A stretch of DNA of 64,000 nucleotides from CAWAQA01 sp963784065 (GCA_963784065.1 CAWAQA010000005.1:62001-126000), one strand, 5' to 3'; positions 1 through 9,117 are shown, counted from the first letter of the stretch. The notes: generated by a model not told the origin, from the sequence alone. Made by a program: numbers and translations.

Positions 1-31
1 CTCTGTGGTTCGTGGCAGCGTTGACGCCTTG

Positions 32-2861
32 CTACTTCGTGACCCTGCCTTCGCTATCACGAATCTCGATCGGCCCCAGCTTGAGCTTTTCCAGTTCGGG
101 CTCGATCGACCTTCCGGTCGCCGACGGCGATGACGACGAGGCGGTCGGGCTGGAGGTAGCGGAGGGCGACGTTCAACGCCTGCTCCGCCGTCACGGCGTT
201 CACCTGCTGCGCGTAGCGCGTGTAGTAGTCGAGCCCGAGGTCGTAGGTGAACACGTTCGAGAAGCTGTTCACCGCGTTCGCGCTCGTTTCGAACGCCCCG
301 GGCAGCGAGTTGGCCAGCGAGTCCTTCGATTTCTGCAGCTCGTCGGTGCTCATCGGCTCCTTGAGCATCCCGCTGATCTCGTTGAACACCTCGGTGACGG
401 CGGGCGCGGTGGCGTCGGTGCGCACGCCGCCGGCAACCTGGAACGGGCCCGGGCTGCGGCGGAACACGAACTGCGAGTAGGTGCCGTAGCTATAGCCGTT
501 CTTCTCGCGCAGGTTCATGTTGATGCGGCTCGAGAAGAGACCGCCGAGCGCCATGTTCATCACCTGCAGCGGCCGGAAGTCGGGTGACGACCGCGCCGCG
601 CCCACGCTGACGACGCGCAGCTGCGTCTGCGGCGCGCCGGGCTTGTCGACGATGACCACGCGCGCGCGCGTCGTCTCGGGGGTGCCGAGCGCAGGCTTGG
701 CGGGCGCGCCGCGCTGCCACGCACCGAACGCCTTCTCCGCCAGCGCCCGCAGCCTCGTTCATCGAGATGTCGCCCGCCACCACGAGCGCGGCATTGTTCG
801 GCACGAAGTTCTGCTTCCAGAACGCGAGCATGTCGTCGCGCGTCATCGCCTTGACCGAGCGCCTCGGTGCCGATCTCGGAGTAGCCGTACGGGTGCTTGT
901 CACCGTACAGCGCCGCCGCGACGACCTGGCCGGCGACGGCGGCCGGGTTGTCCCGCTGCTGCACCAGTTGACCGAGCCGCGCTGCGCGCTGGCGCTCGAT
1001 CTCGTCGGCCGGGAACGCCGGGTCGAGCGAGATGTCGGCCAGCAGGTTCAGCGTCGCCGGGAAGTTCTTCGCCAGCGAACGTGCCGACACCGTCGTCGCA
1101 TCCATCGAGCTGTTGGTCGTGAGCGAGGCGCCGAGCTGCGCGGTCTCGTCGGCGAGCTGCAGCGCGTTGCGCGTCGCCGTTCCCTCGTCGAGCATCGCCG
1201 CCACGAAGTTGGCGAGCCCCGGCTTGGTCGACGGGTTGGCGTCGCTTCCCGTCTTCAGCACGAGGTTGGCGGCGATGATCGGCACGCCGGCGCGCTGGTT
1301 CAGGATCAGCGTGAGGCCGTTCGACAGCGTGGCGCTCGCGGGCGTGGAGAGCTCGAGCGGGCGCGAGGGGCCCGGCTTCGGCATCTGCAGACGCCACGGC
1401 TCCTCGGCGTTGATCGCCTCGGCGCCGCCCTGCTCGTTCTGCGCGGTCACCGCGGCAGCGGCGCGGCGGGGCGGCGGTCGCCGGCGGCTGACCCGGCACG
1501 GCATGCAGCACGACGCGAGCCGAGGGCGCGAGGTGCTCGCGCGCAAACGCCTGCACCGCGGCCGGCGTCACCGCGCGGTAGCGCTGGATGTCCTTCTGCA
1601 GGAAGTCCGGCGTGCCCAGGTAGTGGTTGTACGAGTTCAGCCGGTCGGCGATCCCGCCGAACCCGCCGAGGCGCTCGAGGCCGCCGATGATGTTCGTCTC
1701 GATGGTGTTGCGCGCCATCTCGACGTCGCGCAGCGGCGGCGCCTGCATCCGCAGCGCCGCCAGCTCCTCGTCAATCGCCTTCTCGAGCTCCTCCGCCGTG
1801 CGGCCCGGGCGCGCGGTCGCCTCGATCTGGAACATCGATCCGAGCGTGAGCGATTGCTGCGACGCCGACACGTTCTGGGCAATCTGCCGCTCGTAGACCA
1901 GCTTCTTGTAAAGGCGGCTCGAACGGCCGCCGCCGAGGATGGTCGCGGCGATGTCGGCGTCGGCGTCACCCGGCTTGAAGATCGCCGGCGTCAGCCACGC
2001 CATGTAGACGCGCGGCAACTCCACGCGCGAAGGGACGGTGAGCCGGCGCTCGGCGGCGATGCGGACCGGCTCCGCCTTCGGCGCGGGCACGGCGGGTCCG
2101 CGCTTCAACGTGCCGAAGTACTTCTCCACGAGCTTCTTCGCTTCCGCCGGCTCGAAGTCGCCGACGATCGCCATCGTCGCGTTGTTCGGCGCGTAGTACT
2201 GGCGGAAGAAGCGCTGCACGTCGTCGAGCCGCGCGGCCTGGATGTCCTCGTGCGATCCGATGACGTAGCCGTAGTAGGGATGGCCCTTCGGGTACACCGC
2301 CTGGACGAGCGCCTCTTCGGCGAGCCCGTACGGCTGGTTCTCCACGCTCTGCCGCCGCTCGTTGCGGACGACGTCCTGCTGGTTCGTGAGCGCGGCCTGG
2401 TCCACCTTCTCGAGGAGGTATCCCATGCGATCCGACTCCAGCCACAGCGCGAGCTCGAGCTGGTTCGCCGGCACCGTTTCGAAATAGTTGGTGCGATCGA
2501 AATCGGTGGTGCCGTTCAGATCGCTCGCGCCGGCGGCCTCGAGCAGCCGGATGTGCGAGTCGGCGGGCACGTGCTTCGAGCTTTGAAACATCATGTGCTC
2601 GAACAGGTGCGCGAACCCGGTGCGTCCGGCCGCTTCATTGGCCGGACCGACGTGGTACCACAGGTTCACGGCCACCATCGGCAGACCGCGCTTCTGGCTG
2701 AGAATGACCTCGAGGCCGTTGGGCAGCGTGTACTTCTCGAACTCGAGGCGCGGCACGTCGGTCACGGCCGGCTGGTTCTGCGCGGATGAGGATGCGAGGC
2801 CCGTCACGACGAGGGCCACCGCGAGCAACGGACGGACGCAGGCTCTTTTGTTCATAATCAT
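32..2861 (-). CDS. Two-module M16 (pitrilysin/insulinase-like) zinc peptidase, frame broken
   Basis: Exported metallopeptidase of about 943 residues, the usual size for a tandem M16 protein. An N-terminal signal peptide (hydrophobic residues about 11-27) precedes module 1, which carries the inverted zinc motif HLFEH at residues 85-89. Module 2 has NFVAAMLDEG where the zinc motif would be, so it is the usual non-catalytic partner module. The reading frame breaks four times (near 1465, 870, 755 and 108). Each continuation is typical M16 sequence (for example GLFSSRINMNLREKNGYSYG), so these look like sequencing indels. The true stop is the TAG at 32-34 in the last frame. The start ATG overlaps the alkA stop by 4 bases (ATGA); a second ATG lies two codons in. 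Natural substrate unknown, presumably periplasmic peptides. Confidence 0.88.
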
Positions 2862-3517
2862 TCAGCTGCAGCTTCCGGCGTCGCCGGAAGAGACGTTATG
2901 GTAAGCGGCTTGTTCTTGAGGCTCGCCCAGAGATACCAGCACGCAATCGAGCGGTACGGCCGCCAGGATTCGCCGATGCGAGTGAGCCGCTCCGGCGTCG
3001 GCACCTTGCGGAGCCGATACGCCTTCTGCACGGCTTTGACAATACCAAGGTCGCCGACGGGAAGAACATCCGGCCTGTGGAGCCGGAACATCAGGAACAT
3101 CTCCGCGGTCCACCGGCCGATGCCCTTTACTTCGGTGAGCGCGGCGACCACCTCGTCGTCGGACATCGCGTCGAGCGCCGCCAGCGGGAGCGAGCCGTCG
3201 TCGATGCGGCGGCACAGATCGCGGATGTAGCCGATCTTCTGCATGCTCAGGCCAACAGCGCGCAGCTGCTCGTCGGACGTCGCCGCGATCTGCGCGGGCG
3301 TCGGCACCCCGCCATACAGCGCCTCGAAACGCGACGAGATCGTGGCCGCAGCCCTGGTGGACAGCTGCTGCGACACGATCGCGTGAAGCAGGGCCTGGAG
3401 CGGATCGGTGTGCTGTGCATCGGCCAGCCCGCAGGCGCCGTGCGCGCGCATCAGGTCACGAATGACAGGATCCTTGCGCGCCAGCATCCGTCGGGCGCGC
3501 GAATAATCGATCGACAT
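2858..3517 (-). CDS. alkA: DNA-3-methyladenine glycosylase II family (HhH-GPD)
   Basis: Base-excision glycosylase of 219 residues that removes alkylated purines. The helix-hairpin-helix is visible as EVKGIGRWTAEMFLMF, followed by a conserved Asp in LPVGDLGI, the HhH-GPD catalytic position. The N-terminal part has the typical LLHAIVSQQLSTRAA stretch. The ATG at 3517 is preferred; the open frame continues upstream only as a shadow of the SIMPL gene. Its stop overlaps the M16 start, so the two are likely co-transcribed and translationally coupled, though functionally unrelated. The last codons read through a short palindrome (2872-2890), giving the tail LPATPEA. Confidence 0.9.
   Translation of the reverse strand: MSIDYSRARRMLARKDPVIRDLMRAHGACGLADAQHTDPLQALLHAIVSQQLSTRAAATISSRFEALYGGVPTPAQIAATSDEQLRAVGLSMQKIGYIRDLCRRIDDGSLPLAALDAMSDDEVVAALTEVKGIGRWTAEMFLMFRLHRPDVLPVGDLGIVKAVQKAYRLRKVPTPERLTRIGESWRPYRSIACWYLWASLKNKPLTITSLPATPEAAAE
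2872..2890. repeat. Palindromic repeat, CTTCCGGC type
   Basis: CTTCCGGCG-T-CGCCGGAAG, perfect 9-base arms, inside the 3' end of alkA. One of seven copies of this type in the window. Confidence 0.7.
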
Positions 3518-3591
3518 CGTTTTGGTTTCGCGCCTCGGACCCCGGATATGACGCTCAGGCCGTCTCGAGCCCTGAGCCCCAGATCCGGAGC

Positions 3592-4313
3592 CTACTTCAA
3601 GACGGACGTAAGCGTCACCTGCACGCGAATCTCGATCTGCCCGGCGGCGATGGGCGGTGCCGCGGCGTCGGCGGCCGATGCCGCCTGCTCCCGCATCATC
3701 GCCAGGCGCGGGACCGGTGCGGGACCGCCGAACGGGTGCGCGTCGATGCGCTGCACGCGCTCGACCGTCATGCCGGCGCCCGTCGCCGCGGCGTCCGCCC
3801 GGCGCCGCGCCTCGGCCACGGCCATCTGCAGCGCGTCGCGTTCGAGCTTCGCCCGATCTTTGAGATCGAACCTGATGCCGCCAACCGACGTCGCGCCGGA
3901 ACCGACCGCAATCTCGAGCAGTTCGCCCACCCGGTCCACGGTGTCCACGCGCACATCGATGGTGTTGCGTGCCACGTAGCCGCGCGAGATGCGGCGGTTG
4001 TTCACATAGTCCCATTCCTGCTGCAGGTCATAGCCGACGGTCTTGATCGCCTCGGCCGGCACGCCGGCGGCCTTCAGTTTCTCGAGGACGGGCGTCATCG
4101 CGTCGGCGTTGCGTTTCTGCGCGTCACTGGGGTTACCGGCTCGCGACTCGGCGGTGATGGTGATCCAGGCGCGGTCGGGCGACTGCGTCGATCACGCCTT
4201 CGCCCGTCGTGACGACAAGGGGAGGCTCGGGTGCGGCGGGCGCCGGCGGCTGGGCGAACGCCGGAGCGCCGGTGAGCAGCAGGAAGGCACAGAGCGATCT
4301 TCAGATGAGTCAC
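3592..4313 (-). CDS. SIMPL/DUF541 family exported protein, frame broken
   Basis: Periplasmic protein of about 240 residues belonging to the SIMPL (DUF541) family; bacterial members are linked to oxidative or envelope stress but have no defined enzymatic role. The start MTHLKIALC, then a signal peptide and the AQPPAPAAPEPP linker, are followed by VTTGEGVIDAV and WITITAESRAGNPSDAQKRNA, typical of the family N terminus. The C-terminal two thirds is intact (residues from MTPVLEKLKAAG). Two frame breaks, near 4288 (signal peptide) and 4192, separate the pieces. It lies 74 bases upstream of alkA on the same strand and could be the first gene of that unit. Confidence 0.8.
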
Positions 4314-4328
4314 GGGTCGATTCCTTCC

Positions 4329-4347
4329 CTTCCGGCGAAGCCGGAAG
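4329..4347. repeat. Palindromic repeat, CTTCCGGC type
   Basis: CTTCCGGC-GAA-GCCGGAAG, 8-base arms, between the divergent SIMPL gene and the small conserved gene at 4441. Confidence 0.65.
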
Positions 4348-4440
4348 CCACAGGCGGCAGGCGTATAAACTTCGACGTCGAATCGCGCCGGCTGGTTCGT
4401 TCCCTGCTGACTGCCTCCTGCCGCCTACAATTATCCCCTG

Positions 4441-4869
4441 ATGGAGATTTCCCACGTCCGCAAGCAGCTCAAGCATGCGATGGAGCGGGCTCGCGACCGC
4501 GCACACCAGCGCCGCGGGCGCACGTCGGAGGCCGAGCGCGCCTACGAGACCTTCCTGCAGGATGTCGCGACGCCGCTGACACGGCAGGTTGCGAATGCGC
4601 TGAAGGCGGAGGGCTACGCGTTCACGCTCTTCACACCCGGAGGCGGCTTGCGCCTCGCGTCCGATCGCGGACGCGACGACTACGTCGAGCTCACCCTCGA
4701 CACCTCGGGTGACCGCCCTCAGATCATGGCCCGCATCAGCCAGACGCGCGGCTCGCGGACGATCGAGGACGAGAGGCCGCTTCGAAAAGACGCGTCGCCC
4801 GACCAGGTCACCGAGGCGGACGTGCTGGAATTCTGGCTCGATGCACTCGAGCCCTGGCTGGAGCGCTGA
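4441..4869 (+). CDS. Conserved hypothetical protein
   Basis: I do not recognise a named family. The 142-residue product begins with a basic, probably helical segment (KQLKHAMERARDRAHQRRGR), followed by a compact alpha/beta region with alternating hydrophobic strands (YAFTLFTPGGGLRLAS, DDYVELTLDT, PQIMARISQTRG) and an acidic C terminus ending EFWLDALEPWLER. No signal peptide, membrane segment or metal motif. It is divergent from the SIMPL gene and convergent with ubiE. Codon use and GC match its neighbours, so it looks like a real cytosolic protein. Confidence 0.7.
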   Translation: MEISHVRKQLKHAMERARDRAHQRRGRTSEAERAYETFLQDVATPLTRQVANALKAEGYAFTLFTPGGGLRLASDRGRDDYVELTLDTSGDRPQIMARISQTRGSRTIEDERPLRKDASPDQVTEADVLEFWLDALEPWLER

Positions 4870-4941
4870 ACCCCCCGAAGGGTCCAGTCTTCGCTCCGCA
4901 GGCGGCTCGGCTTCAGCCAGGGCTCTTCGCTACCCATGTGG

Positions 4942-4961
4942 CTTCCGGCTTCAGCCGGAAG
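4942..4961. repeat. Palindromic repeat, CTTCCGGC type, supplying the ubiE stop codon
   Basis: CTTCCGGCT-TC-AGCCGGAAG, perfect 9-base arms. Read on the minus strand, the repeat encodes the last two residues of UbiE and its TGA. Confidence 0.75.
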
Positions 4962-5716
4962 GCTTTCGCGCCACGTGAATCGCCATCAGACCCCCGAGCA
5001 GCGGGATCACGCGCACGTCGGTGAACCCGCGCTGCTCGAGCAGGCGCGCGACGCCGTGGGCGCCGGGATAGTTGCGGATCGACTCGGGGATATAGCGATA
5101 AGTGTCGGGGTCGCGGTGCAGGACGAACCCGAGCGCGGAGCCGACGGCCGTCAGGTATGCCGAGGTACACGGAGCGCACGACGGCGTTACCCGGCCGGTT
5201 GAAATCGAGGACGAGCAACTTTCCGCCGGCGACGAGGACGCGGTGGATCTCGGCGACCGCGGCTCCGAGGTCGGGCACGTTCCTCAGCCCGTATCCGGTC
5301 GTCACGACGTCGAAGGTCCCGGCGCGCAGAGGCAGCGCCGTCATGTCGCCGCACAACCAGTCCAGGCGCAGGGCGGACTCCAGCGGTTCGCCTGCGGTGC
5401 CAGGGGCCGCACCGCGTGCGGTTTGTTCCCTCGCCTTCGCGAGCTGCAGCATGCGATGCGTCACGTCGAGGCCCACCGCGCTCTTCGCGCGCGGCGCCGC
5501 ACCGAACAGGATGTCTCCGGTGCCGCACGCGAGATCGAGCACGCGATCGTGCGGGGTGACCTCCGCCAGGCGCACGAGGCGCTGCTTCCAGCGCCCGTCC
5601 TGGCCGTAGGAGAGAAATCGTGTGATGAAGTCGTAGCGATCGGCGATGGTGGCGAAAAGACGCCGCACGTAGCGGCGCTTGCCGTCTGGTGTGGAGAGGG
5701 TCGCGCGAAGGGTCAA
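4951..5716 (-). CDS. ubiE: Demethylmenaquinone/ubiquinone C-methyltransferase, frame broken
   Basis: SAM-dependent class I methyltransferase (UbiE/MenG) that methylates the quinone ring in the last steps of menaquinone or ubiquinone synthesis. Family marks are YDFITRFLSYGQDGRWK, the SAM loop VLDLACGTGDI, the TTGYGLRNV motif, and the C-terminal YRYIPESIRNYPG and GLMAIHVARK. The last two appear only after correcting one frame break near 5170. The start is probably TTG at 5716, overlapping the cupredoxin stop (TTGA) with AAGG upstream; an in-frame ATG at 5761 would overlap the cupredoxin gene more. Last gene of the oxidase/ZIP/cupredoxin operon, though its quinone role is probably independent. 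Confidence 0.9.
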
Positions 5717-6108
5717 TCGACCTTCAGCGTGCCTTTCATCATCAAGTGGTGCGGACGGCACACGTATTCGTAGGTGCCCGGCGTCGCCGGCACCTCGAAG
5801 GTCACCTCACCCTGTTCTTTCCACGCGAGCAGGTCCATGCTGGCGCCGGCGGCGGGCACCGCGAAATCGTGCGTCATCCCGCGTTGATCGTTGCGCACGA
5901 CGATCCGCACGCGCTCCCCCGCCTGCACCCGGATGACCGGGTTCGGCTGCTGGAAGTCGCCGTCGAGAAAGAACGTCATGTCGCGGACCACGAGCGTGAT
6001 TTCGCGCGCCGGCGCCTGCGTCATGACGGGCAGCAACGCGCCGACCACCATCGCGACCACGAGGGCCGCGACCACCTTTACCGGTATTTTTCGCCCCAGA
6101 ATACTCAT
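5713..6108 (-). CDS. Membrane-anchored cupredoxin (blue copper protein)
   Basis: 131-residue copper protein: a short cytoplasmic start (MSILGRKIPVK), one transmembrane or signal-anchor helix (VVAALVVAMVVGALLPVM), then a single cupredoxin domain. Type 1 copper ligands are visible: His in MTHDF, and Cys, His and Met in YVCRPHHLMMKG. The start ATG overlaps the ZIP stop (ATGA) and the stop overlaps the ubiE start, so it sits inside a tight operon. The likely role is electron transfer or copper delivery to the multicopper oxidase encoded two genes upstream (inference from context). Confidence 0.87.
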   Translation of the reverse strand: MSILGRKIPVKVVAALVVAMVVGALLPVMTQAPAREITLVVRDMTFFLDGDFQQPNPVIRVQAGERVRIVVRNDQRGMTHDFAVPAAGASMDLLAWKEQGEVTFEVPATPGTYEYVCRPHHLMMKGTLKVD

Positions 6109-7334
6109 CCGACCAACATCCCTGTCACGTACATCACCGCAAAGCCTGCGGCGAGTCCTGCCAGCACCGGCGCGCGCGCCAGCGTCGATACGGTGGACTC
6201 CCCCTTTGTCATTTGTCGGACGATCTGTCCGATAACTTGCGCAATCGCGCCCACGCCGATGGCCAGGAACAACACCGACCAGACCGGCGAATAGACGAAG
6301 CCGCCGAGCCACGCGCCGCCAATCGTCGGCACGCCGCCGATGAGCCCGAGGAGGACGAGACCGCCGATCGACGGGCGTTCACGCTGACGAGCCAGGGGCG
6401 CGATGATGGCGAGCCCTTCCGTGGTGTTGTGCAGCGTGAAGCCGATGATGAGCAGCGTGCCCAGCGCCGCCTCGCCAAGGGCGAAGGCCGAGCCGATCGC
6501 CAGCCCTTCGCCAAAGTTGTGCAGCCCGATGCCTACCGCGATCAACACCGCCAGCACCCATCCGCTGCTGCGGTCGGCCATCGCGCGCCGCCTCGACTTT
6601 ACCCAGGCGCCGATCCCTTCGAGCACCAGATAGGCGCCCGCCGCCGCGAGTGCGAACAGGACCGGACCCTGGTACGACTCGGGCAGGAACCCGGCCGCCG
6701 CGAATCCTTCCGCCGCGCCATCCACCGCCAGGAACGCCAGCAACCCAATGGTCAGCGCCAGCAGGAAGTCCATTCCCCGGTCGGAGACGCGAGCGACGAA
6801 GGGAAACCACAACAGCCCGATCACCACGGGGATGACGCCGACATACAGCCCGATCAACGTGAAGACCCCGAAGAAGCGGGCGCTCGGCCGCGGCGTCTCC
6901 ACCGCTACCGGGATCTCGTGCTCGAACGCGGTGCCGGTCGAGGTCAGGACGCGCACCACGTGCGTCTCGCCCTGCACCCACGGATATGGAATCCTCAACG
7001 TCGTCCGTCCGAGATGCCGGAGGGCGGTGCCGCTCTCGGTGGTGAACGTCCAGAATGCGTCGTCCACCACCACCTGCGAGATCGTCACCGGATCGGGTCC
7101 ATCGTTCAGCACCGTCGCGAGGATCACGCCGGGCTCGAGCACGACGCGCTGGAACGTCAGCCGCTCGACCGGCGGAAAACCGTCGCCGCGGACCGCATCG
7201 GTGGGACCCGACCAGATGATGGCGGCCAGCAATGCCGCGAGCAGCAGGATGGGGATGAGGGCCAGCAGCCATTTCGAGGCGCCCGGCATCTCCACCGCCG
7301 CGTTCAGCGTCCGTGAGGCAGGCTCAGGTGTCAT
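6105..7334 (-). CDS. ZIP-family divalent metal transporter with extra N-terminal beta-domain
   Basis: Inner-membrane protein of 409 residues. The C-terminal two thirds is a ZIP permease with eight predicted helices. Metal-site signatures are HNFGEG in one helix and HNTTEG in the next, the paired HNxxEG motifs of ZIP TM4 and TM5. ZIP proteins carry Zn, Fe or Mn into the cytoplasm. Unusually, a first helix (about residues 18-38) is followed by a roughly 110-residue periplasmic beta-rich segment (VVLEPGVILATVLNDGPDPV through ETHVVRVLTSTG) absent from ordinary ZIP proteins. The gene overlaps the multicopper oxidase gene by 11 bases and the cupredoxin gene by 4. Together with the divergent DtxR-type regulator this suggests oxidation-linked Mn or Fe handling. 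Confidence 0.88.
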   Translation of the reverse strand: MTPEPASRTLNAAVEMPGASKWLLALIPILLLAALLAAIIWSGPTDAVRGDGFPPVERLTFQRVVLEPGVILATVLNDGPDPVTISQVVVDDAFWTFTTESGTALRHLGRTTLRIPYPWVQGETHVVRVLTSTGTAFEHEIPVAVETPRPSARFFGVFTLIGLYVGVIPVVIGLLWFPFVARVSDRGMDFLLALTIGLLAFLAVDGAAEGFAAAGFLPESYQGPVLFALAAAGAYLVLEGIGAWVKSRRRAMADRSSGWVLAVLIAVGIGLHNFGEGLAIGSAFALGEAALGTLLIIGFTLHNTTEGLAIIAPLARQRERPSIGGLVLLGLIGGVPTIGGAWLGGFVYSPVWSVLFLAIGVGAIAQVIGQIVRQMTKGESTVSTLARAPVLAGLAAGFAVMYVTGMLVG

Positions 7335-8373
7335 TGCGAGCCGCCTCCGCGCGGAAGAGCCCCATCCACCCCAGCTCGGCGAACTCGCTCTGGTGCGCAT
7401 GGAACATGTAGTCGCCCGGATACCGGAACGTCATCTCGAGGATGGCCCGCTCGCCCTGGGCGAGCATCAGCGTGTCGGTGTGCTGCGAGGGCGCCAGCGA
7501 CGTGCCCGTCGGAAAGACGTCGAAGAACATCGCGTGCAGGTGCAAGCTGTTGATCAGGTCGAACTCGGTGATGTTGATCAGATACACGCGCACGAGCCGT
7601 CCCACCGTGACGCGGACGGGATCCTGCATGTAGGCGTTGGCCACCGTATTGACCGCGTAGACCTCGTTTTCCGCGTCGAAGTTCGTGTCGAACGCGTTCA
7701 TCACCATCACCATCTCGTCGGCGGGCGGCCGGCGGCCGTCGCGCGGATCGACGATGAACGCACCGTACAGTCCCTTGTGAATGTGCCGCTTCAGCGGAAC
7801 GGTGTGGCAGTGATACAGGTGGACACCGAACGGCTCCGCGTCGAACTCGTAGACGAACGTGCCCCCCGGCTGCACCTCCTGGCCGGGGTGCGTTCCGTCC
7901 ATCTCGGGTGTGTGCCAGCCGTGAAAGTGGATCGTGTGCGGATGCGTCCCGAGGTTCCTGAACGTGATCCGCACCCGGTCGCCCTCGGTCGCGCGAATCG
8001 TCGGGCCGGGAACCTGCCCGTTGTAGGTCCACGCCGGAAAAAAGATGCCCGGCGCGATCTCGATCTCGCGATCGACCGCGAACAGCTCGTACTCACGCAG
8101 GAGCGTCCCGTCGGGCCGCGGCGTCTCGCGATAGAACCTCGATCGGTCCTCGGCCGGCATGTCCGAAAAATTCCACGCCCGCAGGTAGGCCGTGGGATCG
8201 AACGAATCGGTCGGCACACGACCCACCGTCCCCATCGCGTGGTTCTGGTGGGCATCCCGCTGATGAACCGGGTGAACCGCCTGACCGGCGATGCGAGTCC
8301 CGGCCGCCAGACTTCCGGCGAGGGAAGCAAGACCAGTCGCCTGCAGCCATGAACGTCTACTCGGCCTCCACAT
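7324..8373 (-). CDS. Tat-exported two-domain multicopper oxidase
   Basis: 349-residue periplasmic oxidase. The N terminus carries a twin-arginine signal (PSRRSWLQATG followed by a hydrophobic stretch). Four His-X-His copper motifs for the trinuclear centre are present: HFHGWH, HLYHCH, LHLHAMF and FHAHQ. The type 1 site lies in domain 1 (HCHTVPLKRHIHKGLYG, resembling nitrite reductase), whereas the domain 2 motif HAHQSEFAELGWMG lacks the Cys. The usual axial Met of the NGMYG-type motif is Leu here, which in this superfamily raises redox potential. Family knowledge places this as a two-domain oxidase with type 1 copper in domain 1 only. Substrate is unknown; ferroxidase or manganoxidase activity is an inference from the ZIP and DtxR neighbours. 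A longer open frame running into the HAD gene is spurious. Confidence 0.9.
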   Translation of the reverse strand: MWRPSRRSWLQATGLASLAGSLAAGTRIAGQAVHPVHQRDAHQNHAMGTVGRVPTDSFDPTAYLRAWNFSDMPAEDRSRFYRETPRPDGTLLREYELFAVDREIEIAPGIFFPAWTYNGQVPGPTIRATEGDRVRITFRNLGTHPHTIHFHGWHTPEMDGTHPGQEVQPGGTFVYEFDAEPFGVHLYHCHTVPLKRHIHKGLYGAFIVDPRDGRRPPADEMVMVMNAFDTNFDAENEVYAVNTVANAYMQDPVRVTVGRLVRVYLINITEFDLINSLHLHAMFFDVFPTGTSLAPSQHTDTLMLAQGERAILEMTFRYPGDYMFHAHQSEFAELGWMGLFRAEAARNDT

Positions 8374-8391
8374 TTTTTGACCAATCAAAAA
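8374..8391. promoter_or_regulatory. Inverted repeat, candidate DtxR-family operator
   Basis: TTTTTGA-CCAA-TCAAAAA, perfect 7-base arms, directly against the oxidase start codon and 42 bases upstream of the divergent regulator start. It is the AT-richest spot locally and is placed to control both genes. Confidence 0.5.
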
Positions 8392-8433
8392 TACTTCTAA
8401 GATGCCAAGAAAGTCAAGTACACTACCCTTCAA

Positions 8434-9108
8434 ATGCTGCCGTCCAGCACAGTTGAAAACTACCTGAAGGCCATCTACCTGGGCGGCGCCTCGCAGGAGT
8501 CCTCGGAGCGCCTGCTGCCGATGGGTCATCTGGCCGCAGCCCTGGGCGTCGCGCCCGGGACCGCCACCACGATGGTGAAGACGCTCGCGGAGAGCGGCCT
8601 CGTTCAGTACGAGCCGTACGCCGGCGTGGCGCTGACGCCCGCCGGTGCAAAGCTGGCCGCGCTCGTCGTCCGCCGCCACCGCGTGATCGAGGTGTTCCTC
8701 GTCAAAGTCATGGGGTATCGGTGGGACGAAGTGCACGACGAAGCCGAGCAGCTCGAGCACGTCGTGTCGGAGCGCCTGATCGACCGGATGGACGAGATGC
8801 TCGGCCGGCCCGAGGTCGACCCGCACGGCGATCCCATCCCCGACGCGGAAGGGATCATCAAGCCACAGGAGGCACAGAACCTCCTGACATGCCCGCTCCG
8901 CACGCAGGTCACCGTGATGCGCGTCCTCGATCAGGACAAGGTCTTCCTGCGCTTCATCGAGAACCACAACCTCAAGCCGGGCGAGTCGATCGAGGTCGAG
9001 GACCGCGACGCCGCCTCCGACAGCGTCCGCGTGCGCGGCAAGGACGACCAGCGGATCACCATCGGGACGCGCGCCGCCTCGAAGCTGCTGGTGCAGGTGG
9101 CTCGCTGA
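8434..9108 (+). CDS. DtxR/MntR-family metal-dependent transcriptional regulator
   Basis: 224-residue regulator in three parts. An N-terminal winged helix (STVENYLKAIYLGG, LAAALGVAPGTATTMVKTLAESGLV) is followed by a dimerisation and metal-binding domain (RRHRVIEVFLVKVMGYRWDEVHDEAEQLEHVVSERLI, with the family's conserved His and Glu ligands), then a C-terminal FeoA/SH3-like domain (LKPGESIEVEDRDAASDSVRVRG). Members sense Fe2+ or Mn2+ and repress uptake or efflux genes. It is divergent from the oxidase-ZIP-cupredoxin operon across 60 bases that contain an inverted repeat, so it is the likely regulator of that operon. Confidence 0.93.
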   Translation: MLPSSTVENYLKAIYLGGASQESSERLLPMGHLAAALGVAPGTATTMVKTLAESGLVQYEPYAGVALTPAGAKLAALVVRRHRVIEVFLVKVMGYRWDEVHDEAEQLEHVVSERLIDRMDEMLGRPEVDPHGDPIPDAEGIIKPQEAQNLLTCPLRTQVTVMRVLDQDKVFLRFIENHNLKPGESIEVEDRDAASDSVRVRGKDDQRITIGTRAASKLLVQVAR

Positions 9109-9117
9109 GCGCGGCAG

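Noticed and set aside
2858..4015. Extended 385-residue AlkA frame
   Set aside because: The first 166 codons are a shadow of the SIMPL gene; the ATG at 3517 gives the family start and length.
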